Below are positions 33,906 to 41,717 of a stretch of DNA of 64,000 nt, piece after piece. Position 1 is the first letter of the stretch. Every line of letters begins with the position of its first letter. Source of the DNA: JALYXV01 sp963733505. GTDB lineage: Bacteria > Actinomycetota > Acidimicrobiia > Acidimicrobiales > Palsa-688. The stretch covers positions 62,001 through 126,000 of the forward strand of contig CAVTDW010000012.1 of the NCBI GenBank assembly GCA_963733505.1. The letters run 5' to 3'. The translations under genes were made by a program, and so were the position numbers. Under the pieces are notes generated by a model, which saw only the letters and a list, made by a program, of their open reading frames with translations, did not search any database and had not been told where the DNA came from.

Positions 33906-34654
33906 GCACGGATCCAGTCCTGCGCGAGGAGCTGCGGGCCAAGTTCGTGGTATTCGCCGGGTCCCGCGACCGCCATCTTCGCGACGACCTGGTCGCGGCC
34001 CACCTGGGGTTGGCGGAGTATCTGGCCCGCCGATTCGCCAACCGTGGCGAACCCCTGGACGACCTGGTCCAGGTGGCCTCCATGGGGCTGGTCAAGGCGG
34101 TCGACCGGTTCGACCCAGAGCGCGGGGTCGAGTTCTCCACCTATGCGACCCACACCATCGTCGGCGAGCTGAAGCGCCACTTCCGCGACAAGGGCTGGGC
34201 GGTGCGAGCGCCACGGCGCATGCAGGAGCTGTACCTCCGGCTGACCAAGGTCATCGGAGTGCTGGGCCAGACGCTCGGTCATTCCCCGACCATCGCGGAG
34301 CTCGCCGCCGAGGTGCAGGTCTCGGAGGAAGAGGTCCTGGAAGCGCTCGAAGCGGGGCAGGCCTACCGCTTCGCATCTCTGGACGCCCCGAGCGGGGAGG
34401 GTGAGTCGCCGAGTTACGCCGCCTATTTGGGCGACGAGGACCCGGGCATGGATGATGCCGAACGCCGGGCGGTCCTGGCGCCGCTCATGCAACGGCTGGC
34501 TCCCCGCGAACAGCTCATCGTCCATCTGCGGTTCTTCCAGGGCATGACGCAGTCCGAGATCGCAACCCACCTCGGGATCAGCCAGATGCACGTGTCACGC
34601 CTCCTCGCCAAGAGCGTCGCCCACCTTCGGGCGGCCGCCGACGATGAAGCCTGA
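33902..34654 (+). CDS. RNA polymerase sigma factor of the SigB/SigF type
   Basis: 250 residues from the GTG at 33902. Region 2: HLGLAEYLARRFANRGEPLD and DLVQVASMGLVKAVDRFDPE, FSTYATHTIVGELKRHFRDK. Region 3: VRAPRRMQELYLRLTKV. Region 4: APREQLIVHLRFFQGMTQSE and HLGISQMHVSRLLAKSVAHL. This is the stress/sporulation sigma group controlled by partner-switching RsbW/RsbV proteins. No RsbV-like antagonist is seen nearby. Confidence 0.92.
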   Translation: MSTDPVLREELRAKFVVFAGSRDRHLRDDLVAAHLGLAEYLARRFANRGEPLDDLVQVASMGLVKAVDRFDPERGVEFSTYATHTIVGELKRHFRDKGWAVRAPRRMQELYLRLTKVIGVLGQTLGHSPTIAELAAEVQVSEEEVLEALEAGQAYRFASLDAPSGEGESPSYAAYLGDEDPGMDDAERRAVLAPLMQRLAPREQLIVHLRFFQGMTQSEIATHLGISQMHVSRLLAKSVAHLRAAADDEA

Positions 34655-34706
34655 GGTCTGAGGGCCCTCGAGCCGGCCCGGTGTTCGGCTGGCCCGCGCC
34701 ATCACG

Positions 34707-35713
34707 ATGAAGCTGCTCCTGTTGGTGAACGCCTCGGCCTCGTCGGTCACGCCCCGGGTTCGGGTGCTGATCCAGGAGGCGCTCCAGGCTGACCATGACG
34801 TCACGGCGGCCGAGACCAGTCGACGGGGCCATGCCTCCCGGTTGGCCAAGGGCGCGGTGGCCGATGGCTACGACGTGGTTGTCGTCCTCGGTGGCGACGG
34901 GACGGTCAACGAGGCCGCCAACGGCTTGGCGGGGTCGTCCACCGCCCTCGGGCTGTTGCCGGGCGGATCGACCAACGTCTTCGCCCGAACCATCGGCTTC
35001 ACCAACGACCCGGTCGAGGCGGCGGCCGAGCTCTTGTTGGCGCTACGAGTGCCGCAGCGGTCGATTCGTCGCATCGGGCTCGGCAGCGCCAACGACCGTT
35101 ACTTCCTCTTCCACGCCGGGATGGGGTTCGACGCGGCCGTGGTCGAGCAGGTGGAGCGTCGGGGGTCGCTAAAGCGCTTCGCCGGCCACCCGCTGTTTCT
35201 GTACGCGACGGTTGACACCTGGTTGCGCCACTACGACCGGTCGAAGCCCCACTTCGACATCGTCGTCGGGCCCTCGTCGGCGCCCGGTGGCGTGGCGGAG
35301 CCCGGCGGCCGTGGCGGGGGCCCGGCGGCGGCCTGGTGCGGGGAGCGAGCCGGGAGATTCCGGGGGTCTACTTCGCCATCTGCATCAAGACCAACCCGTA
35401 CACGTTCCTTGGGAACCGTCCACTGAACGTGGCGCCCGAAGCCGGTCTCGACAGTGGCTTGACGATCGTCGCCCTGCAGACACTTTCACTGCCCACCGTG
35501 GCCCGGGTGGTCGGCGCGACCATGACGGGACGGGGCGGCCCGAACCTGGCGAAGTTCAAGGGTCTCGCGTACGCCAGTGACCTGACCGCGTTGGACGTCC
35601 GTGGCCGGGGCCCCTTTCCCTATCAACTCGACGGCGACTACCTCGGCCAGGTGGACCAGCTCGAACTGCGCTACCAGCCCGACCTGCTGAGCCTCGTGAT
35701 CCCGGTGGCCTAG
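34707..35713 (+). CDS. YegS/DgkB-like lipid kinase (diacylglycerol kinase catalytic domain), frameshifted
   Basis: Phosphorylates a diacylglycerol or related lipid. N-terminal ATP motif VVVVLGGDGTVNEAANGLAG, then GLLPGGSTNVFART and HAGMGFDAAVVEQ. After HFDIVVGPSSAPGGVAEPG the frame drifts into a Gly/Ala run and ends at 35426; another frame picks up VRGASREIPGVYFAICIKTN, then PYTFLGNRPLNVAPEAGL, and ends LLSLVIPVA at 35713. The indel lies in the G-rich stretch 35285-35335. The joined product has about 335 residues. Confidence 0.85.
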
Positions 35714-35770
35714 CCAGCGACGGCACGCGACGTGTTGCAGCGCTCGACGTCTCTCGACCCTGCACGGGGC

Positions 35771-36448
35771 TCATGCGCGCAAGGCCGTGCGGGCCACGTC
35801 CGGCACGTTGCTGATGATGGCGTCGACGCCGGCGGAAACCAGCCAGCGGATGCGGTCGGGGTCGTCCACGGTCCAGGTGGTGACGCTGATCCCAGCCTCG
35901 TGGGCTGCCGCCACGAGGGTGTCGGTCACCCCTTCGTGGTGCGGGTGGAGCGCGCCGTGGCCTCGCCCGAGCAGGGCTTCGAGGGCATCGGCCTGGTTGA
36001 ACCATCGAGGGGTGAGCCACCCCGTCGCCAGTCCCGGCCCGGCGGCGACCGCGGCATCGAGCGCCAGCAAATCGAACGACGACACGACGACCCGGCCGGT
36101 CAAGCCCTGCTCGACGACAAACTGGGCGACGCGGCGGGCCAGAGGGTGTCCCGGGTCGTAGCCCGGCTCACCTGGAAGATCCTTGAGTTCGACGTCGACG
36201 ATCAGGTCACCGCACGCGTCGATCGCCGCCGCCAGGAGCGGTACGTGGGCTGGGAGGTCCGTGACCCGCAGCGAGGCGATGGGACCGAGGCCGACGATCT
36301 CGACGTCGTGGTGTACGACCAACGCTCCATCAGCGCTGGAACGCACATCGAGCTCGACGCCATCGGCGCCGAGGCGACGCGCTTCGCGGAAGGCTTCGAG
36401 GGTGTTCTCCGTGGCGACCCGAGAGGCGCCTCGATGGGCGAGGATCAT
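35771..36448 (-). CDS. Glycerophosphodiester phosphodiesterase
   Basis: 225 residues, TIM-barrel GDPD. Catalytic histidine and Glu/Asp in ILAHRGASRVATENTLEAFR and ADGVELDVRSSADGALVVHH, with VDVELKDLPGEPGYDP later. It hydrolyses glycerophosphodiesters to glycerol-3-phosphate and an alcohol. No signal peptide with the ATG at 36448 (a GTG two codons earlier is possible), so probably cytosolic. The frame stays open far upstream, antisense to whiB, which is not coding. Confidence 0.92.
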   Translation of the reverse strand: MILAHRGASRVATENTLEAFREARRLGADGVELDVRSSADGALVVHHDVEIVGLGPIASLRVTDLPAHVPLLAAAIDACGDLIVDVELKDLPGEPGYDPGHPLARRVAQFVVEQGLTGRVVVSSFDLLALDAAVAAGPGLATGWLTPRWFNQADALEALLGRGHGALHPHHEGVTDTLVAAAHEAGISVTTWTVDDPDRIRWLVSAGVDAIISNVPDVARTALRA

Positions 36449-36558
36449 GACCACGGGCGGGGATTTTCTCAGGTTTTCTTGGCCAACCCCTTGCCTCGGA
36501 CGGTTCGTCACCCTAGTCTGAGGGCGCAGGCGGCAAACCAGTACGTTGGGATACTGCT

Positions 36559-36574
36559 TGTGAACGTTTTCACA
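36559..36574. promoter_or_regulatory. Consensus CRP/GlxR-type site upstream of whiB1
   Basis: TGTGA-ACGTTT-TCACA is a perfect match to the TGTGA-N6-TCACA half-site rule of cAMP receptor proteins. It lies 25 bases before the whiB GTG, in the space divergent with the GDPD gene. In M. tuberculosis, whiB1 is a known CRP target. Confidence 0.75.
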
Positions 36575-36599
36575 TTCACATTTGTCCCTTGGAGGCGAA

Positions 36600-36890
36600 G
36601 TGGCCCTCACTTGGAGCCGCTCGATCGAGTGGGATCTCGAAGATTGGCGCTGTCGCTCGGCTTGCCGAGATACAGACCCCGACCTGTTCTTCCCGGTTGG
36701 TACCACTGGGCCGGCGATCGAACAGATCGAGTCGGCGAAAGCAGTGTGCCGGCAATGTGAAGCCCAGATGGCGTGCCTTGAGTTCGCGTTGGCGACCAAC
36801 CAGGAGTCAGGCATCTGGGGCGGAACATCCGAAGATGAACGCCGCAAGCTGCGCAAGGCCTGGTTGGCCCGCCAGCGCCGCGCCTGCTGA
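36600..36890 (+). CDS. whiB1: WhiB1-type iron-sulfur transcription factor
   Basis: 96 residues from the GTG at 36600, preceded by GGAGG at 36591. Four cluster cysteines C22, C50, C53 and C59 (C-x27-C-x2-C-x5-C), then the turn GIWGG and a basic C-terminal DNA-binding tail (SEDERRKLRKAWLARQRR). FFPVG..GPA..QI..AK.VC and the convergent pdtaS-type gene next door match WhiB1 (Rv3219 beside Rv3220c) better than the other WhiB paralogues. WhiB1 proteins bind a [4Fe-4S] cluster and sigma A and respond to nitric oxide. Confidence 0.9.
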   Translation: MALTWSRSIEWDLEDWRCRSACRDTDPDLFFPVGTTGPAIEQIESAKAVCRQCEAQMACLEFALATNQESGIWGGTSEDERRKLRKAWLARQRRAC

Positions 36891-37053
36891 GCCCACTCGG
36901 GTCACAACCCCAGTCGCGCCGCTACGGCGGCACAAAATCGCCCATCGCCGGCTTCCGGCTCCCCCCGGCCGGGGCCGGCTGGCGCGACCGGCGAGCGGCA
37001 GCATTCGTCGTCGCATGTCGCGGACGCTCGACCACCGCCACGCCGCGCCGCCC

Positions 37054-37107
37054 GAAGCCGGGCCGTGCGAAGCCGGGCCGTGCGAAGCCGGGCCGCGCGA
37101 AGCCGGG
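37054..37107. repeat. 15-base tandem repeat between whiB1 and pdtaS
   Basis: GAAGCCGGGCCGTGC occurs at 37054 and 37069, GAAGCCGGGCCGCGC at 37084, and a partial fourth copy begins at 37099. The repeat ends just before the pdtaS stop. The 231-base gap between the two convergent genes holds no other recognisable feature. Confidence 0.85.
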
Positions 37108-37121
37108 CACCGGGCTCAGCT

Positions 37122-38630
37122 TTAAGGCGGGGCGGGCAGGCCTTCGTCGTCGTCGGCCTGCGCCGCGGTTGGGACGATCACGTCCACGACCGTGCCGCCG
37201 TCGGTACGCATCTCGATCGTGCCCCCGAGCTGCGTCCTGACCAGGTCGCGGACAATCGACAGCCCCAGACTGGTCGACTCCTCAATCGAGAAACCCTCCG
37301 GCAAGCCTCGACCATTGTCGCGGACCTGCACCAGTAACTGCCCGTCGTCTCGCTTGAGCGACACGTGCACCCGTAGCGGCTCATGCCCGGGCGGGACCTG
37401 GCCGGCGGCCACGCCCGGACCCTCGGGAAATGCATGCTCGGCCGCGTTCTGCAACAGCTCGGTGAGGATGACCGCCAGCGGCGTCGCCACTGTGGCCGGC
37501 AACTCCCCCGCTTCGCCGTCGTGTCCGATCCGGAAGTGGGCCTCGGGCGCCAGCAGATCCTCGGCCATCCGCAGCAGCGACGGGACGATGTCGTTGAAGT
37601 CGACCTGGTCCGAGGCGTCGCGCGACAAGATCTCGTGCACCAACGCGATCGTGCGCACCCGGCGCTCTGATTCCTCCAGTGCGCTTTTCCCCTCACCCGG
37701 CGGCAACCGGCGGGCCTGCAGCCGCAGCAGCGACGAGATCGTCTGGAGGTTGTTCTTCACCCGGTGGTGGACCTCCCGGATGGCGGCGTCCTTCGACAGC
37801 AACAACCGGTGGAAACGCCGCAGGTCGGAGACGTCGCGCATCAACACCAGCGCACCGGTCACCTTCCGGTTCTCCAGCAGCGGCATGCAACGGATCACCA
37901 CCGTGACATCGGGACGACCCTCCACCTCCTCGGTCACCGACAGGGCGGTCTCGAACGCCTCGTCCACCGCCGTCTCGTCGATGCCGACCTCGTCGAGGCG
38001 CATGCCCTCGAGCCCCGAGTACATGCCCATCCGGTGGAGTGCGTTGACGGCGTTCGGCGACGCGTACTCCACTCGGCCGGTCGAATCGAGCAGCAACACG
38101 CCGTCGCCGACCCGCAGCTCGCTCGTGACCGGCTCCTCGATGGGGTACGGATACTCCCCCGCCACGATCATGCGGGCGAAGCGGTCGAAGACCTCGACGT
38201 AGACCCGTTCCAGCTCACCTGGGCGGCGCCCGACTGAGAGGGCCGACTCCCGGGTCATGACGGCCACGACCTTGTCCTGCCAGCGGACTGGGATCGAAAC
38301 CAGTCGGCCCCGCTCGTTGCGGCTCGGGATGCCCACCTCGCCCTCGACGATGCTGGCCAGGCGCCAGCATCGCGAGACCAAGGGCCGCTCGACCTCGTCG
38401 ATTACGTGACCGACGAGGTCGTCACGGTGCAGGGTCTGCGACGTCGTCGGGCGGACCTGGCCGAGCACGATGAAGCGGTCGGCGCTGCTCGATACCGGGA
38501 CGAACAGCAGGAGGTCGGCGAAACACAGGTCCGACAGCATCCCCCACGATGCGACCAGCCGCTGCAGGTGCGACAGCGTGGGACCGTCAAGCTCGGTGTA
38601 GTCCCGGGCCAGCTCGGCCATCGTTGCCAT
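37122..38630 (-). CDS. pdtaS: PdtaS-type sensor histidine kinase
   Basis: 502 residues. An N-terminal GAF-like domain (residues about 1-160) is followed by a PAS-like domain (GDGVLLLDSTGRVEYASPNA, about 175-285), then a HisKA_2 dimerisation helix with phospho-acceptor His in REVHHRVKNNLQTISSLLRL and an HATPase domain (LTELLQNAAEHAFPEG, VRDNGRGLPEGF, GLSIVRDLVRTQLGG). The layout is that of mycobacterial PdtaS (Rv3220c), which phosphorylates the ANTAR regulator PdtaR. No PdtaR is visible in this window; the orphan receiver at 22736 lacks an ANTAR domain. Confidence 0.88.
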   Translation of the reverse strand: MATMAELARDYTELDGPTLSHLQRLVASWGMLSDLCFADLLLFVPVSSSADRFIVLGQVRPTTSQTLHRDDLVGHVIDEVERPLVSRCWRLASIVEGEVGIPSRNERGRLVSIPVRWQDKVVAVMTRESALSVGRRPGELERVYVEVFDRFARMIVAGEYPYPIEEPVTSELRVGDGVLLLDSTGRVEYASPNAVNALHRMGMYSGLEGMRLDEVGIDETAVDEAFETALSVTEEVEGRPDVTVVIRCMPLLENRKVTGALVLMRDVSDLRRFHRLLLSKDAAIREVHHRVKNNLQTISSLLRLQARRLPPGEGKSALEESERRVRTIALVHEILSRDASDQVDFNDIVPSLLRMAEDLLAPEAHFRIGHDGEAGELPATVATPLAVILTELLQNAAEHAFPEGPGVAAGQVPPGHEPLRVHVSLKRDDGQLLVQVRDNGRGLPEGFSIEESTSLGLSIVRDLVRTQLGGTIEMRTDGGTVVDVIVPTAAQADDDEGLPAPP

Positions 38631-38680
38631 CAGGCTCCCCTACTACTCAGACCGGTACTCGACGGCTGTTACGTCACGAA

Positions 38681-38725
38681 CCTCTACGTCCAGGACCTCT
38701 ACGTCCAGGACCTCTACGTCCAGAA
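38681..38725. repeat. 15-base tandem repeat at the 3' end of an ArsA-type gene
   Basis: CCTCTACGTCCAGGA occurs three times (38681, 38696, 38711; the last ends AA). The stop codon of the ArsA-type gene lies inside the third copy. In another minus-strand frame the repeat would encode LDVEV units to a stop at about 38641. Confidence 0.85.
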
Positions 38726-39895
38726 CTTCTCGCCCAATCGAAGCAGACCGTCGAGGTCGTAGATGTCGGTTTCGAAGTACGGCACCGACGCCACCACCGC
38801 GGGGGCGGCCGAAAGGACCGCGCGCTGCGAGGCCTCCCGCTGGGCAACCACGCCGAAGTTGCAGAAGCTCTCGCCCACCTCGGCCAGCACCCGCTCGACC
38901 TGCGCCGCGTCGTCCCCGGTGACGCCCGCGACCTTGGCCGCCAGTTCGGGGGCCCGGTCGGTCAGCAGCATCGCCCGCGTCGCCGCCGCCTCGTCGTTGA
39001 AGTAGGGGGGCAGGACCTTGTTGAGCACCAGGGCGTCGAGGTGGAACTTCTTGGCCGTCAGCACGTCGATGAAGAACTCGGCCTCATGGGCCGGCGCCGC
39101 CTCGAGCGTGGTCACGACGACGAACGTGGTCCGGTTGTCGCGCAGCAACCGGGCCACCGCCTGCGAACGCTCGACGAAGCCGGCGTACATGGTCTGGAAC
39201 AGGATGAAGAACTCGGCAATGTCCTGCAGGAACTGCGACCCGAGGATCCGGTCGGCCACCTGGTAGAACGGCCGCGACGCCAGGTTGACCACCCGAGACC
39301 GGTAGGGGACGATCAGCAGTCGCAGCAGCCGGGACGAGAAGAACTCCGCCATCCGCTCCGGAGCCTCGATGAAGTCGAGGGCGTTGCGCGTCGGCGGGGT
39401 GTCCACCACAATCAGATCGAAGTTCCCCTCGGAGTGCAGCTCGTACAGCCGCTCCATGGCGATGTACTCGTGGCTCTGGACGAACCGGCCGGAGATGTTC
39501 TGGTACAGCGGGTTCTCCAGGATGCGGGCGGCGGTGGCGGGATCGGGGGCGTGGCGGCGTACCAGGTTGTCCCAGCTCTGCTTGGTGTCGAGCATCGCGG
39601 CCCACAGCTCCCCCCGGGGGTGGGGCTGGCCGGCCGCCTTGAACGCCGACACCGGCACTCGCTTCTCCTCGTTGCCGAACCCCTGGAGGCCCAAAGCGTT
39701 GGCCAGGCGCTTGGCCGGGTCGACGGTAAGCACCAGCACCTTGCCGCCCAGCTTGACCGCCGCCATGGCGGCTGCGGCCGCCGCGGTCGTCGTCTTGCCT
39801 ACCCCGCCGGAGCCGCAGAACACCGCGATCTCCTTGGCCGCCAGCAGCGACTCCAACGAGGTGGGTTCGGACTCGGGTTTCGGGCGCGGTGCCAT
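38714..39895 (-). CDS. ArsA-family ATPase (Rv3680 type)
   Basis: 393 residues. Deviant Walker A VFCGSGGVGKTTTAAAAAAM, switch motif VDPAKRLANALGL, and a second DTPPTRNALDFIEAPERM typical of ArsA/Get3 proteins. The pair Rv3679/Rv3680 in M. tuberculosis forms a complex linked to redox and nitric-oxide resistance rather than arsenite export. It follows its partner by 12 bases. The C-terminus (YDLDGLLRLGEKFWT) ends in a tandem repeat. Confidence 0.88.
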   Translation of the reverse strand: MAPRPKPESEPTSLESLLAAKEIAVFCGSGGVGKTTTAAAAAAMAAVKLGGKVLVLTVDPAKRLANALGLQGFGNEEKRVPVSAFKAAGQPHPRGELWAAMLDTKQSWDNLVRRHAPDPATAARILENPLYQNISGRFVQSHEYIAMERLYELHSEGNFDLIVVDTPPTRNALDFIEAPERMAEFFSSRLLRLLIVPYRSRVVNLASRPFYQVADRILGSQFLQDIAEFFILFQTMYAGFVERSQAVARLLRDNRTTFVVVTTLEAAPAHEAEFFIDVLTAKKFHLDALVLNKVLPPYFNDEAAATRAMLLTDRAPELAAKVAGVTGDDAAQVERVLAEVGESFCNFGVVAQREASQRAVLSAAPAVVASVPYFETDIYDLDGLLRLGEKFWT

Positions 39896-39907
39896 GGCCG
39901 GCGACGC

Positions 39908-40852
39908 CTAGAACCCGAGCTCGGCCGACAAGGCTTCCGCCAGCTGCCGGGTCGACCGCAATCCGTGGGACCGGGCAAACAGGTAGGGCAGGTACAGCAT
40001 CGGAACCCCGGCCTCGATGCCATCACGCAGCCGTTCGAGATGCTCGGCCCTGGTCCGCCGCAGCGTGACCGCCATGCGAGCGCCCTCGAGCAGCGGCTCG
40101 ACCGATCCCCCGATCTCGTCTTCCAGCAACGACGACACCTCGGGGTCCCACAGGCGCTCGAATACCTCCTCTTCGCCTCGGCCGAACAACTCCGGAAGCA
40201 CCCGGTTGACGATCACCGCCGCCAGGTCGACATTGGTCTCGGCTTGCAGGCGTCCCTGAAGCTCGATCGTCTCGTTGACCGGCATCTCCTCGGCGGTGGT
40301 GACGATGGCCACCCCGGTCGTCCTCGGGTTGCCCAGGATGTCGAGCATCCACCCGGTCTGCTGGCGCACCGGGCCGACCTGAATCAGCCCGTTGATCGCC
40401 TGTGGTGCCGCCAATTGCCCCACGATGTGGCCGGTGGGGGCGGCGTCGACGACGACCAGGTCGTAGTGGCGCTCCCGGACCTCCCAGCACAGCTTGCCCA
40501 CCGTCACGATCTCCTTGACACCGGGGGCGGCGGTGGCCACGAAGTCGAACATGCGCGCCAGCGGGCCGATGCGCGCCACCAGACCGAGCTTCAGCTGGAG
40601 CTGCAGGTACTGCTTCAGCGATGCCTCGGTGTCCATGGACATGGCCCACAAGTTGGGCTGGAGCTCCCGCTCCTCGAAGGCGGTGGGGCCGGTCTCGAAG
40701 AAGTCGGCCAAGTTGCCCTTGGAGTCGACCTCGCACACGAGCGTGCGCTTGCCCCGCTCCGCGGCCAAGAGGCCGAGGGCGGCGGTGACCGCGGTCTTGC
40801 CGACGCCGCCCTTGCCGGTGACGAACACCAGCTTGCGGTCGAGCAGGTTCAA
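39908..40852 (-). CDS. ArsA-family ATPase (Rv3679 type)
   Basis: 314 residues. Walker A FVTGKGGVGKTAVTAALGLL, CEVDSKGNLADFFETG, and DLVVVDAAPTGHIVGQLAAP as the switch region. It is shorter than its partner and lacks cysteine pairs for metal binding. The two genes are in tandem, as in mycobacteria, and probably form a hetero-oligomer. Confidence 0.88.
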   Translation of the reverse strand: MNLLDRKLVFVTGKGGVGKTAVTAALGLLAAERGKRTLVCEVDSKGNLADFFETGPTAFEERELQPNLWAMSMDTEASLKQYLQLQLKLGLVARIGPLARMFDFVATAAPGVKEIVTVGKLCWEVRERHYDLVVVDAAPTGHIVGQLAAPQAINGLIQVGPVRQQTGWMLDILGNPRTTGVAIVTTAEEMPVNETIELQGRLQAETNVDLAAVIVNRVLPELFGRGEEEVFERLWDPEVSSLLEDEIGGSVEPLLEGARMAVTLRRTRAEHLERLRDGIEAGVPMLYLPYLFARSHGLRSTRQLAEALSAELGF

Positions 40853-40883
40853 CGGAGGAGCGGAGGCCGCCCGAGGCGTAGCG

Positions 40884-41135
40884 CTAACGGACGCCAGCCG
40901 AGTGGGATCCGAAGCCGACCCGCCGGTCCTCGTTGGGGCTGCCGATCTCGACGTAGGCCAGCTTGGCCCCAGGCACGCCGACGCGCCGCCCTTTGCGGTC
41001 GGTGAGCCACAGCACCCCGAGGTCGCCGCTCAGGGCGTCCTCGACGGACTTGGCCACTGCCGCCGGGTCGGCATCCTCACCGAGGTCGACCTCGATCTCT
41101 TTCGGTGATTGGGTCACACCGATGCGAACCTCCAC
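40884..41135 (-). CDS. DUF3107 family protein
   Basis: 83 residues from the GTG at 41135 (VEVRIGVTQSPKEIEVDLGE). It is a small actinobacterial protein (Rv3208A/TB9.4 type) with a basic beta-hairpin (LTDRKGRRVGVPGAKLAYVE) and the ending VGFGSHSAG. Function unknown. The frame is open far upstream, but that part has no family similarity. Confidence 0.88.
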   Translation of the reverse strand: MEVRIGVTQSPKEIEVDLGEDADPAAVAKSVEDALSGDLGVLWLTDRKGRRVGVPGAKLAYVEIGSPNEDRRVGFGSHSAGVR

Positions 41136-41419
41136 GGCGATGGTCCTCTCTTGTAGAAACTCGTCAGGCGTCGTCCATGCTACGTGGGGGGCGCCTCTAC
41201 CCGGCCGCCGGGAACCGCTGCGGCTGTCAGGGGGACGCGGAGTCCACCCGGTGGTACAACTTCTCTCGGGGAAAATGCCTCCCGTGGTGCCCTCGAGTCC
41301 CGTGGTGGCCGATGCCGTCCTGCCTGCCGCGGCGAAGCCGGCACCGGGAGACCGTCGCAATTCGGTGCGTGTCTGTCGCTCGACGACGAACGACCGTCGG
41401 CAAGGATTGGGCGGTGTCC
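41136..41419. other. Divergent intergenic region
   Basis: 284 bases between DUF3107 (minus) and a small plus-strand gene. No supported coding frame; the open frame through it has an unlikely Arg/Pro/Trp-rich composition. Presumably holds both promoters. Confidence 0.5.
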
Positions 41420-41635
41420 ATGACCGCTGCGAGGGCCATTCGCAACGCCCATGATTGGTTCGAAGTCAACGACGGGTGGGCGCCACCGGATGAGGACACC
41501 CTCGCCGACTGGCTGGCCGACGGCGTCTGCCGCTGTCCCGACGAGTGCCTCGTGACGCCAAATGGTTGGTGCCGGCACGGCTTGGCGTCGTGGCACCTCA
41601 TCCTGAGCGCGATGGCCGAAGACGGTCAGGGTTAG
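41420..41635 (+). CDS. Small Cys/His-rich hypothetical protein
   Basis: 71 residues (MTAARAIRNAHDWFEVNDGW...). The C-terminal half has CRCPDECLVTPNGWCRHGLA followed by SWHLILSAM, so four Cys and two His close together could bind a metal. The ATG at 41420 (or the GTG two codons earlier) is chosen because the frame upstream is implausible. I do not recognise the family. It precedes the SOS-controlled DUF222 gene by 82 bases. Confidence 0.6.
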   Translation: MTAARAIRNAHDWFEVNDGWAPPDEDTLADWLADGVCRCPDECLVTPNGWCRHGLASWHLILSAMAEDGQG

Positions 41636-41655
41636 CCCAGAATCGCTGAAATGTG

Positions 41656-41699
41656 TTGATAACGGTCACATAGGGCTGGTAGAGTACGAACATACGTTC
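41656..41699 (+). promoter_or_regulatory. LexA-controlled promoter of the DUF222/HNH gene
   Basis: -35 TTGATA (41656-41661), an 18-base spacer and -10 TAGAGT (41680-41685), followed by the palindrome GAACATACGTTC (41688-41699). The palindrome has the GAAC-N4-GTTC form of actinobacterial SOS boxes and lies over the expected transcription start, so LexA would block initiation. SD GAGG and the ATG at 41718 follow. Confidence 0.8.
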
Positions 41700-41717
41700 C
41701 CTTCATCGAGGTTTCCG

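Noticed and set aside
33184..34140. A roughly 320-residue N-terminal extension of etfB
   Set aside because: The ETF beta family begins at MKIAVCVKQVPDT (33183); the extension is antisense to the anti-sigma and sigma genes.
36455..36856. Upstream extension of the GDPD frame over whiB1
   Set aside because: It is antisense to the conserved whiB1 gene, and the GDPD fold begins at MILAHRG.
37054..38725. Possible CRISPR-like arrays from the 15-base repeats
   Set aside because: The units are contiguous tandem copies without spacers, far shorter than CRISPR repeats, and no cas genes are present.
41136..41419. N-terminal extensions of DUF3107 and of the small Cys-rich protein
   Set aside because: Both open frames run through the same divergent promoter region and have implausible Trp/Arg/Pro-rich content; the family start of DUF3107 is VEVRIGV.
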